From Auanema rhodensis (taxonomy: Eukaryota > Nematoda > Chromadorea > Rhabditida > Rhabditidae), in NCBI GenBank assembly GCA_964057225.1, contig OZ059898.1, forward strand, positions 21,243,267-21,307,266: a stretch of 64,000 bases of DNA, given 5' to 3'. A program made the position numbers and the translations under genes. Below the pieces are notes generated by a model. That model did no database searches. It had not been told where the DNA came from and saw only the letters and a program-made list of their open reading frames with translations. The number at the start of each line of letters is the position of its first letter. Position 1 is the first letter of the stretch. Below, piece after piece: positions 8,789-21,228 of this stretch.

Positions 8789-11700
8789 GTAACCATGACT
8801 TTGAAATTTACGTGAACTTTAATTTATGCTAATTAAATGTACACGTGATGTGCACTTGGTATGTAACTCGCTTCACGTGAAAGATAAAGAGATGCGGTTC
8901 TCAAAATTAGATTCCCCATGTCCATATTAGTCTAAAAACAAATTTTTATTGATATTGGTTCATGGTAACCATGACTTTGAAATTTACGTGAACTTTAATT
9001 TATGCTAATTAAATGTACACGTGATGTGCACTTGGTATGTAACTCGCTTCACGTGAAAGATAAAGAGGGTTTTCAAAATTAGATTCCCCATGTCCATATT
9101 AGTCTAAAAACAAATTTTTATTGATATTGGTTCATGGTAACCATGACTTTGAAATTTACGTGAACTTTAATTTATGCTAATTAAATGTACACGTGATGTG
9201 CACTTGGTATGTAACTCGCTTCACGTGAAAGATAAAGAGATGCTGTTTTCAAAATTAGATTCCCCATGTCCATATTAGTCTAAAAACAAATTTTTATTGA
9301 TATTGGTGCATGGTAACCATGACTTTGAAATTTACGTGAACTTTAATTCATGCTAATTAAATGTACACGTGATGTGCACTTGGTATGTAACTCGCTTCAC
9401 GTGAAAGATAAAGAGATGCGGTTTTCAAAATTAGATTCCCCATGTCCATATTAGTCTAAAAACAAATTTTTATTGATATTGGTGCATGGTAACCATGACT
9501 TTGAAATTTACGTGTACTTTAATTTATGCTAATTAAATGTACACGTGATGTGCACTTGGTATGTAACTCGCTTCACGTGAAAGATAAAGAGATGCGGTTT
9601 TCAAAATTAGATTCCCCATGTCCATATTAGTCTAAAAACAAATTTTTCTTGATATTGGTGCATGGTAACCATGACTTTGAAATTTACGTGTACTTTAATT
9701 TATGCTAATTAAATGTACACGTGATGTGCACTTGGTATGTAACTCGCTTCACGTGAAAGATAAAGAGATGCGGTTTTCAAAATTAGATTCCCCAAGTCCA
9801 TATTAGTCTAAAAACAAATTTTTATTGATATTGGTTCATGGTAACCATGACTTTGAAATTTACGTGAACTTTAATTCATGCTAATTAAATGTACACGTGA
9901 TGTGCACTTGGTATGTAACTCGCTTCACGTGAAAGATAAAGAGATGCGGTTTTCAAAATTAGATTCCCCAAGTCCATATTAGTCTAAAAACAAATTTTTA
10001 TTGATATTGGTTTATGGTAACCATGACTTTGAAATTTACGTGAACTTTAATTCATGCTAATTAAACGTACACGTGATGTGCACTTGGTATGTAACTCGCT
10101 TCACGTGAAAGATAAAGAGATGCGGTTTTCAAAATTAGATTCCCCAAGTCCATATTAGTCTAAAAACAAATTTTTATTGATATTGGTTCATGGTAACCAT
10201 GACTTTGAAATTTACGTGAACTTTAATTTATGCTAATTAAATGTACACGTGATGTGCACTTGGTATGTAACTCGCTTCACGTGAAAGATAAAGAGGGTTT
10301 TCAAAATTAGATTCCCCATGTCCATATTAGTCTAAAAACAAATTTTTATTGATATTGGTTCATGGTAACCATGACTTTGAAATTTACGTGAACTTTAATT
10401 TATGCTAATTAAATGTACACGTGATGTGCACTTGGTATGTAACTCGCTTCACGTGAAAGATAAAGAGATGCGGTTTTCAAAATTAGATTCCCCATGTCCA
10501 TATTAGTCTAAAAACAAATTTTTATTGATATTGGTGCATGGTAACCATGACTTTGAAATTTACGTGAACTTTAATTCATGCTAATTAAATGTACACGTGA
10601 TGTGCACTTGGTATGTAACTCGCTTCACGTGAAAGATAAAGAGATGCGGTTTTCAAAATTAGATTCCCCATGTCCATATTAGTCTAAAAACAAATTTTTA
10701 TTGATATTGGTGCATGGTAACCATGACTTTGAAATTTACGTGTACTTTAATTTATGCTAATTAAATGTACACGTGATGTGCACTTGGTATGTAACTCGCT
10801 TCACGTGAAAGACAAAGAGATGCGGTTTTCAAAATTAGATTCCCCATGTCCATATTAGTCTAAAAACAAATTTTTCTTGATATTGGTGCATGGTAACCAT
10901 GACTTTGAAATTTACGTGTACTTTAATTTATGCTAATTAAATGTACACGTGATGTGCACTTGGTATGTAACTCGCTTCACGTGAAAGATAAAGAGATGCG
11001 GTTTTCAAAATTAGATTCCCCAAGTCCATATTAGTCTAAAAACAAATTTTTATTGATATTGGTTCATGGTAACCATGACTTTGAAATTTACGTGAACTTT
11101 AATTCATGCTAATTAAATGTACACGTGATGTGCACTTGGTATGTAACTCGCTTCACGTGAAAGATAAAGAGATGCGGTTTTCAAAATTAGATTCCCCATG
11201 TCCATATTAGTCTAAAAACAAATTTTTATTGATATTGGTGCATGGTAACCATGACTTTGAAATTTACGTGAACTTTAATTCATGCTAATTAAATGTACAC
11301 GTGATGTGCACTTGGTATGTAACTCGCTTCACGTGAAAGATAAAGAGATGCGGTTTTCAAAATTGGATTCCCCATGTCCATATTAGTCTAAAAACAAATT
11401 TTTATTGATATTGGTGCATGGTAACCATGACTTTGAAATTTACGTGTACTTTAATTTATGCTAATTAAATGTACACGTGATGTGCACTTGGTATGTAACT
11501 CGCTTCACGTGAACGATAAAGAGATGCGGTTTTCAAAATTAGATTCCCCAAGTCCATATTAGTCTAAAAACAAATTTTTATTGATATTGGTTCATGGTAA
11601 CCATGACTTTGAAATTTACGTGAACTTTAATTCATGCTAATTAAATGTACACGTGATGTGCACTTGGTATGTAACTCGCTTCACGTGAAAGATAAAGAGA

Positions 11701-12472
11701 TGCGGTTTTCAAAATTAGATTCCCCAAGTCCATATTAGTCTAAAAACAAATTTTTATTGATATTGGTTCATGGTAACCATGACTTTGAAATTTACGTGAA
11801 CTTTAATTCATGCTAATTAAATGTACACGTGATGTGCACTTGGTATGTAACTCGCTTCACGTGAAAGATAAAGAGATGCGGTTTTCAAAATTAGATTCCC
11901 CATGTCCATATTAGTCTAAAAACAAATTTTTATTGATATTGGTTCATGGTAACCATGACTTTGAAATTTACGTGAACTTTAATTTATGCTAATTAAATGT
12001 ACACGTGATGTGCACTTGGTATGTAACTCGCTTCACGTGAAAGATAAAGAGGGTTTTCAAAATTAGATTCCCCATGTCCATATTAGTCTAAAAACAAATT
12101 TTTATTGATATTGGTTCATGGTAACCATGACTTTGAAATTTACGTGAACTTTAATTTATGCTAATTAAATGTACACGTGATGTGCACTTGGTATGTAACT
12201 CGCTTCACGTGAAAGATAAAGAGATGCGGTTTTCAAAATTAGATTCCCCATGTCCATATTAGTCTAAAAACAAATTTTTATTGATATTGGTTCATGGTAA
12301 CCATGACTTTGAAATTTACGTGAACTTTAATTTATGCTAATTAAATGTACACGTGATGTGCACTTGGTATGTAACTCGCTTCACGTGAAAGATAAAGAGA
12401 TGCGGTTTTCAAAATTAGATTCCCCATGTCCATATTAGTCTAAAAACAAATTTTTATTGATATTGGTGCATG
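8789..12472. repeat. 21-monomer HOR (3684 bp), copy 2
   Basis: This is a direct tandem copy of 5105-8788 with the same marker order: T112C at 8789, deletion at 8965, CTG at 9137, A160C at 9489, T50C at 10017, deletion at 10193, T97C near 10812, A121G near 11365, deletion at 11949. The private change GAACGATAAAG sits near 11514. The last two units (12121 and 12297) have already lost correspondence, with T172 instead of G172 in the first. Near-identity over about 3.3 kb indicates a recent duplication, or possibly an assembly duplication. Confidence 0.88.
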
Positions 12473-14228
12473 GTAACCATGACTTTGAAATTTACGTGAA
12501 CTTTAATTCATGCTAATTAAATGTACACGTGATGTGCACTTGGTATGTAACTCGCTTCACGTGAAAGATAAAGAGATGCGGTTTTCAAAATTAGATTCCC
12601 CATGTCCATATTAGTCTAAAAACAAATTTTTATTGATATTGGTGCATGGTAACCATGACTTTGAAATTTACGTGTACTTTAATTTATGCTAATTAAATGT
12701 ACACGTGATGTGCACTTGGTATGTAACTCGCTTCACGTGAAAGACAAAGAGATGCGGTTTTCAAAATTAGATTCCCCATGTCCATATTAGTCTAAAAACA
12801 AATTTTTCTTGATATTGGTGCATGGTAACCATGACTTTGAAATTTACGTGTACTTTAATTTATGCTAATTAAATGTACACGTGATGTGCACTTGGTATGT
12901 AACTCGCTTCACGTGAAAGATAAAGAGATGCGGTTTTCAAAATTAGATTCCCCAAGTCCATATTAGTCTAAGAACAAATTTTTATTGATATTGGTTCATG
13001 GTAACCATGACTTTGAAATTTACGTGAACTTTAATTCATGCTAATTAAATGTACACGTGATGTGCACTTGGTATGTAACTCGCTTCACGTGAAAGATAAA
13101 GAGATGCGGTTTTCAAAATTAGATTCCCCATGTCCATATTAGTCTAAAAACAAATTTTTATTGATATTGGTTCATGGTAACCATGACTTTGAAATTTACG
13201 TGAACTTTAATTTATGCTAATTAAATGTACACGTGATGTGCACTTGGTATGTAACTCGCTTCACGTGAAAGATAAAGAGGGTTTTCAAAATTAGATTCCC
13301 CATGTCCATATTAGTCTAAAAACAAATTTTTATTGATATTGGTTCATGGTAACCATGACTTTGAAATTTACGTGAACTTTAATTTATGCTAATTAAATGT
13401 ACACGTGATGTGCACTTGGTATGTAACTCGCTTCACGTGAAAGATAAAGAGATGCGGTTTTCAAAATTAGATTCCCCATGTCCATATTAGTCTAAAAACA
13501 AATTTTTATTGATATTGGTTCATGGTAACCATGACTTTGAAATTTACGTGAACTTTAATTTATGCTAATTAAATGTACACGTGATGTGCACTTGGTATGT
13601 AACTCGCTTCACGTGAAAGATAAAGAGATGCGGTTTTCAAAATTAGATTCCCCATGTCCATATTAGTCTAAAAACAAATTTTTATTGATATTGGTGCATG
13701 GTAACCATGACTTTGAAATTTACGTGAACTTTAATTCATGCTAATTAAATGTACACGTGATGTGCACTTGGTATGTAACTCGCTTCACGTGAAAGATAAA
13801 GAGATGCGGTTTTCAAAATTAGATTCCCCATGTCCATATTAGTCTAAAAACAAATTTTTATTGATATTGGTGCATGGTAACCATGACTTTGAAATTTACG
13901 TGTACTTTAATTTATGCTAATTAAATGTACACGTGATGTGCACTTGGTATGTAACTCGCTTCACGTGAAAGACAAAGAGATGCGGTTTTCAAAATTAGAT
14001 TCCCCATGTCCATATTAGTCTAAAAACAAATTTTTCTTGATATTGGTGCATGGTAACCATGACTTTGAAATTTACGTGTACTTTAATTTATGCTAATTAA
14101 ATGTACACGTGATGTGCACTTGGTATGTAACTCGCTTCACGTGAAAGATAAAGAGATGCGGTTTTCAAAATTAGATTCCCCAAGTCCATATTAGTCTAAG
14201 AACAAATTTTTATTGATATTGGTTCATG
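12121..14228. repeat. 7-monomer duplication (1228 bp offset)
   Basis: Units 12121-13348 include the T97C/A160C unit, then a class c unit with CTAAGAAC (A147G) at 12825, and a 172-bp unit at 13177. The same series restarts at 13349, 1228 bp later, with T97C/A160C at 13877 and CTAAGAAC at 14053. A147G occurs only in these two units, so the duplication post-dates the 21-monomer event. After 14229 the two series diverge. Confidence 0.82.
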
Positions 14229-15280
14229 GTAACCATGACTTTGAAATTTACGTGAACTTTAATTCATGCTAATTAAATGTACACGTGATGTGCACTTGGT
14301 ATGTAACTCGCTTCACGTGAAAGATAAAGAGATGCGGTTTTCAAAATTAGATTCCCCATGTCCATATTAGTCTAAAAACAAATTTTTATTGATATTGGTG
14401 CATGGTAACCATGACTTTGAAATTTACGTGAACTTTAATTCATGCTAATTAAATGTACACGTGATGTGCACTTGGTATGTAACTCGCTTCACGTGAAAGA
14501 TAAAGAGATGCGGTTTTCAAAATTGGATTCCCCATGTCCATATTAGTCTAAAAACAAATTTTTATTGATATTGGTGCATGGTAACCATGACTTTGAAATT
14601 TACGTGTACTTTAATTTATGCTAATTAAATGTACACGTGATGTGCACTTGGTATGTAACTCGCTTCACGTGAAAGATAAAGAGATGCGGTTTTCAAAATT
14701 AGATTCCCCAAGTCCATATTAGTCTAAAAACAAATTTTTATTGATATTGGTTCATGGTAACCATGACTTTGAAATTTACGTGAACTTTAATTCATGCTAA
14801 TTAAATGTACACGTGATGTGCACTTGGTATGTAACTCGCTTCACGTGAAAGATAAAGAGATGCGGTTTTCAAAATTAGATTCCCCAAGTCCATATTAGTC
14901 TAAAAACAAATTTTTATTGATATTGGTTCATGGTAACCATGACTTTGAAATTTACGTGAACTTTAATTCATGCTAATTAAATGTACACGTGATGTGCACT
15001 TGGTATGTAACTCGCTTCACGTGAAAGATAAAGAGATGCGGTTTTCAAAATTAGATTCCCCATGTCCATATTAGTCTAAAAACAAATTTTTATTGATATT
15101 GGTTCATGGTAACCATGACTTTGAAATTTACGTGAACTTTAATTTATGCTAATTAAATGTACACGTGATGTGCACTTGGTATGTAACTCGCTTCACGTGA
15201 AAGATAAAGAGGGTTTTCAAAATTAGATTCCCCATGTCCATATTAGTCTAAAAACAAATTTTTATTGATATTGGTTCATG
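14229..15280. repeat. Partial third copy of the 21-monomer HOR
   Basis: Six units (b-like, A121G, c, then two C37 units, then the 172-bp unit at 15109) repeat the order of 7385-8436 and 11069-12120. The T97C/A160C and class c units immediately before it also match, so the third copy effectively starts in the 7-monomer duplication. It ends at 15281, where the next unit carries GATTTCCCA. Confidence 0.75.
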
Positions 15281-17916
15281 GTAACCATGACTTTGAAATT
15301 TACGTGAACTTTAATTTATGCTAATTAAATGTACACGTGATGTGCACTTGGTATGTAACTCGCTTCACGTGAAAGATAAAGAGATGCGGTTTTCAAAATT
15401 AGATTTCCCATGTCCATATTAGTCTAAAAACAAATTTTTATTGATATTGGTGCATGGTAACCATGACTTTGAAATTTACGTGAACTTTAATTCATGCTAA
15501 TTAAATGTACACGTGATGTGCACTTGGTATGTAACTCGCTTCACGTGAAAGATAAAGAGATGCGGTTTTCAAAATTAGATTCCCCATGTCCATATTAGTC
15601 TAAAAACAAATTTTTATTGATATTGGTGCATGGTAACCATGACTTTGAAATTTACGTGTACTTTAATTTATGCTAATTAAATGTACACGTGATGTGCACT
15701 TGGTATGTAACTCGCTTCACGTGAAAGATAAAGAGATGCGGTTTTCAAAATTAGATTCCCCATGTCCATATTAGTCTAAAAACAAATTTTTCTTGATATT
15801 GGTGCATGGTAACCATGACTTTGAAATTTACGTGTACTTTAATTTATGCTAATTAAATGTACACGTGATGTGCACTTGGTATGTAACTCGCTTCACGTGA
15901 AAGATAAAGAGATGCGGTTTTCAAAATTAGATTCCCCAAGTCCATATTAGTCTAAAAACAAATTTTTATTGATATTGGTTCATGGTAACCATGACTTTGA
16001 AATTTACGTGAACTTTAATTCATGCTAATTAAATGTACACGTGATGTGCACTTGGTATGTAACTCGCTTCACGTGAAAGATAAAGAGATGCGGTTTTCAA
16101 AATTAGATTCCCCATGTCCATATTAGTCTAAAAACAAATTTTTATTGATATTGGTTCATGGTAACCATGACTTTGAAATTTACGTGAACTTTAATTCATG
16201 CTAATTAAATGTACACGTGATGTGCACTTGGTATGTAACTCGCTTCACGTGAAAGATAAAGAGATGCGGTTTTCAAAATTAGATTCCCCAAGTCCATATT
16301 AGTCTAAAAACAAATTTTTATTGATATTGGTTCATGGTAACCATGACTTTGAAATTTACGTGAACTTTAATTCATGCTAATTAAATGTACACGTGATGTG
16401 CACTTGGTATGTAACTCGCTTCACGTGAAAGATAAAGAGATGCGGTTTTCAAAATTAGATTCCCCATGTCCATATTAGTCTAAAAACAAATTTTTATTGA
16501 TATTGGTTCATGGTAACCATGACTTTGAAATTTACGTGAACTTTAATTCATGCTAATTAAATGTACACGTGATGTGCACTTGGTATGTAACTCGCTTCAC
16601 GTGAAAGATAAAGAGATGCGGTTTTCAAAATTAGATTCCCCAAGTCCATATTAGTCTAAAAACAAATTTTTATTGATATTGGTTCATGGTAACCATGACT
16701 TTGAAATTTACGTGAACTTTAATTCATGCTAATTAAATGTACACTTGATGTGCACTTGGTATGTAACTCGCTTCACGTGAAAGATAAAGAGATGCGGTTT
16801 TCAAAATTAGATTCCCCATGTCCATATTAGTCTAAAAACAAATTTTTATTGATATTGGTTCATGGTAACCATGACTTTGAAATTTACGTGAACTTTAATT
16901 TATGCTAATTAAATGTACACGTGATGTGCACTTGGTATGTAACTCGCTTCACGTGAAAGATAAAGAGGGTTTTCAAAATTAGATTCCCCATGTCCATATT
17001 AGTCTAAAAACAAATTTTTATTGATATTGGTTCATGGTAACCATGACTTTGAAATTTACGTGAACTTTAATTTATGCTAATTAAATGTACACGTGATGTG
17101 CACTTGGTATGTAACTCGCTTCACGTGAAAGATAAAGAGATGCGGTTTTCAAAATTAGATTCCCCATGTCCATATTAGTCTAAAAACAAATTTTTATTGA
17201 TATTGGTGCATGGTAACCATGACTTTGAAATTTACGTGAACTTTAATTCATGCTAATTAAATGTACACGTGATGTGCACTTGGTATGTAACTCGCTTCAC
17301 GTGAAAGATAAAGAGATGCGGTTTTCAAAATTAGATTCCCCATGTCCATATTAGTCTAAAAACAAATTTTTATTGATATTGGTGCATGGTAACCATGACT
17401 TTGAAATTTACGTGTACTTTAATTTATGCTAATTAAATGTACACGTGATGTGCACTTGGTATGTAACTCGCTTCACGTGAAAGATAAAGAGATGCGGTTT
17501 TCAAAATTAGATTCCCCATGTCCATATTAGTCTAAAAACAAATTTTTCTTGATATTGGTGCATGGTAACCATGACTTTGAAATTTACGTGTACTTTAATT
17601 TATGCTAATTAAATGTACACGTGATGTGCACTTGGTATGTAACTCGCTTCACGTGAAAGATAAAGAGATGCGGTTCTCAAAATTAGATTCCCCAAGTCCA
17701 TATTAGTCTAAAAACAAATTTTTATTGATATTGGTTCATGGTAACCATGACTTTGAAATTTACGTGAACTTTAATTCATGCTAATTAAATGTACACGTGA
17801 TGTGCACTTGGTATGTAACTCGCTTCACGTGAAAGATAAAGAGATGCGGTTTTCAAAATTAGATTCCCCATGTCCATATTAGTCTAAAAACAAATTTTTA
17901 TTGATATTGGTGCATG
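15281..17916. repeat. Related but rearranged units between HOR blocks
   Basis: Fifteen units containing A160C units (15633 and 17389 area) and a 172-bp unit at 16865. A run of C37 units between about 16005 and 16864 alternates T131 and A131, an imperfect dimer. One unit has CACTTG at the first G-box (near 16744). It looks like a shuffled derivative of the 21-monomer HOR. No non-satellite sequence is present. Confidence 0.7.
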
Positions 17917-20364
17917 GTAACCATGACTTTGAAATTTACGTGAACTTTAATTCATGCTAATTAAATGTACACGTGATGTGCACTTGGTATGTAACTCGCT
18001 TCACGTGAAAGATAAAGAGATGCGGTTTTCAAAATTAGATTCCCCATGTCCATATTAGTCTAAAAACAAATTTTTATTGATATTGGTGCATGGTAACCAT
18101 GACTTTGAAATTTACGTGTACTTTAATTTATGTTAATTAAATGTACACGTGATGTGCACTTGGTATGTAACTCGCTTCACGTGAAAGATAAAGAGATGCG
18201 GTTTTCAAAATTAGATTCCCCAAGTCCATATTAGTCTAAAAACAAATTTTTATTGATATTGGTTCATGGTAACCATGACTTTGAAATTTACGTGAACTTT
18301 AATTTATGCTAATTAAATGTACACGTGATGTGCACTTGGTATGTAACTCGCTTCACGTGAAAGATAATAAGATGCGGTTTTCAAAATTAGATTCCCCATG
18401 TCCATATTAGTCTAAAAACAAATTTTTATTGATATTGGTTCATGGTAACCATGACTTTGAAATTTACGTGAACTTTAATTTATGCTAATTAAATGTACAC
18501 GTGATGTGCACTTGGTATGTAACTCGCTTCACGTGAAAGATAAAGAGGGTTTTCAAAATTAGATTCCCCATGTCCATATTAGTCTAAAAACAAATTTTTA
18601 TTGATATTGGTTCATGGTAACCATGACTTTGAAATTTACGTGAACTTTAATTTATGCTAATTAAATGTACACGTGATGTGCACTTGGTATGTAACTCGCT
18701 TCACGTGAAAGATAAAGAGATGCGGTTTTCAAAATTAGATTCCCCATGTCCATATTAGTCTAAAAACAAATTTTTATTGATATTGGTTCATGGTAACCAT
18801 GACTTTGAAATTTACGTGAACTTTAATTTATGCTAATTAAATGTACACGTGATGTGCACTTGGTATGTAACTCGCTTCACGTGAAAGATAAAGAGGGTTT
18901 TCAAAATTAGATTCCCCATGTCCATATTAGTCTAAAAACAAATTTTTATTGATATTGGTTCATGGTAACCATGACTTTGAAATTTACGTGAACTTTAATT
19001 TATGCTAATTAAATGTACACGTGATGTGCACTTGGTATGTAACTCGCTTCACGTGAAAGATAAAGAGATGCGGTTTTCAAAATTAGATTCCCCATGTCCA
19101 TATTAGTCTAAAAACAAATTTTTATTGATATTGGTGCATGGTAACCATGACTTTGAAATTTACGTGAACTTTAATTCATGCTAATTAAATGTACACGTGA
19201 TGTGCACTTGGTATGTAACTCGCTTCACGTGAAAGATAAAGAGATGCGGTTTTCAAAATTAGATTCCCCATGTCCATATTAGTCTAAAAACAAATTTTTA
19301 TTGATATTGGTGCATGGTAACCATGACTTTGAAATTTACGTGTACTTTAATTTATGTTAATTAAATGTACACGTGATGTGCACTTGGTATGTAACTCGCT
19401 TCACGTGAAAGATAAAGAGATGCGGTTTTCAAAATTAGATTCCCCAAGTCCATATTAGTCTAAAAACAAATTTTTATTGATATTGGTTCATGGTAACCAT
19501 GACTTTGAAATTTACGTGAACTTTAATTTATGCTAATTAAATGTACACGTGATGTGCACTTGGTATGTAACTCGCTTCACGTGAAAGATAATAAGATGCG
19601 GTTTTCAAAATTAGATTCCCCATGTCCATATTAGTCTAAAAACAAATTTTTATTGATATTGGTTCATGGTAACCATGACTTTGAAATTTACGTGAACTTT
19701 AATTTATGCTAATTAAATGTACACGTGATGTGCACTTGGTATGTAACTCGCTTCACGTGAAAGATAATAAGATGCGGTTTTCAAAATTAGATTCCCCATG
19801 TCCATATTAGTCTAAAAACAAATTTTTATTGATATTGGTTCATGGTAACCATGACTTTGAAATTTACGTGAACTTTAATTTATGCTAATTAAATGTACAC
19901 GTGATGTGCACTTGGTATGTAACTCGCTTCACGTGAAAGATAAAGAGGGTTTTCAAAATTAGATTCCCCATGTCCATATTAGTCTAAAAACAAATTTTTA
20001 TTGATATTGGTTCATGGTAACCATGACTTTGAAATTTACGTGAACTTTAATTTATGCTAATTAAATGTACACGTGATGTGCACTTGGTATGTAACTCGCT
20101 TCACGTGAAAGATAAAGAGATGCGGTTTTCAAAATTAGATTCCCCTTGTCCATATTAGTCTAAAAACAAATTTTTATTGATATTGGTTCATGGTAACCAT
20201 GACTTTGAAATTTACGTGAACTTTAATTTATGCTAATTAAATGTACACGTGATGTGCACTTGGTATGTAACTCGCTTCACGTGAAAGATAAAGAAGGTTT
20301 TCAAAATTAGATTCCCCATGTCCATATTAGTCTAAAAACAAATTTTTATTGATATTGGTTCATG
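17917..20364. repeat. Tandem 7-monomer HOR (1224 bp), two copies
   Basis: Copies at 17917-19140 and 19141-20364 each have seven units, two of them 172 bp. Both contain a GTTAATT unit (C41T; 18093 and 19317) followed by an AATAAG unit (GATAATAAG for GATAAAGAG; 18269 and 19493). Copy 2 has a second AATAAG unit at 19669, pushing its first 172-bp unit one place later. That is a one-monomer expansion balanced by a one-monomer loss in the same copy. Confidence 0.82.
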
Positions 20365-21228
20365 GTAACCATGACTTTGAAATTTACGTGAACTTTAATT
20401 TATGCTAATTAAATGTACACGTGATGTGCACTTGGTATGTAACTCGCTTCACGTGAAAGATAAAGAGGGTTTTCAAAATTAGATTCCCCATGTCCATATT
20501 AGTCTAAAAACAAATTTTTATTGATATTGGTTCATGGTAACCATGACTTTGAAATTTACGTGAACTTTAATTTATGCTAATTAAATGTACACGTGATGTG
20601 CACTTGGTATGTAACTCGCTTCACGTGAAAGATAAAGAGATGCGGTTTTCAAAATTAGATTCCCCTTGTCCATATTAGTCTAAAAACAAATTTTTATTGA
20701 TATTGGTTCATGGTAACCATGACTTTGAAATTTACGTGAACTTTAATTTATGCTAATTAAATGTACACGTGATGTGCACTTGGTATGTAACTCGCTTCAC
20801 GTGAAAGATAAAGAGGGTTTTCAAAATTAGATTCCCCATGTCCATATTAGTCTAAAAACAAATTTTTATTGATATTGGTTCATGGTAACCATGACTTTGA
20901 AATTTACGTGAACTTTAATTTATGCTAATTAAATGTACACGTGATGTGCACTTGGTATGTAACTCGCTTCACGTGAAAGATAAAGAGGGTTTTCAAAATT
21001 AGATTCCCCATGTCCATATTAGTCTAAAAACAAATTTTTATTGATATTGGTTCATGGTAACCATGACTTTGAAATTTACGTGAACTTTAATTTATGCTAA
21101 TTAAATGTACACGTGATGTGCACTTGGTATGTAACTCGCTTCACGTGAAAGATAAAGAGGGTTTTCAAAATTAGATTCCCCATGTCCATATTAGTCTAAA
21201 AACAAATTTTTATTGATATTGGTTCATG
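20017..21228. repeat. 3-monomer HOR (520 bp), densest run of 172-bp units
   Basis: A 176-bp unit with CCCCTTG instead of CCCCATG (20017) followed by two 172-bp units (20193 and 20365) is repeated at 20537, 20713 and 20885. One more 172-bp unit sits at 21057. Six of the seven units from 20193 to 21228 (counting the CCCCTTG unit of 20537 as the single exception within 20193-21228: five of six) are short. The CCCCTTG change is private to these two units, so this is a very local duplication. Confidence 0.83.
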
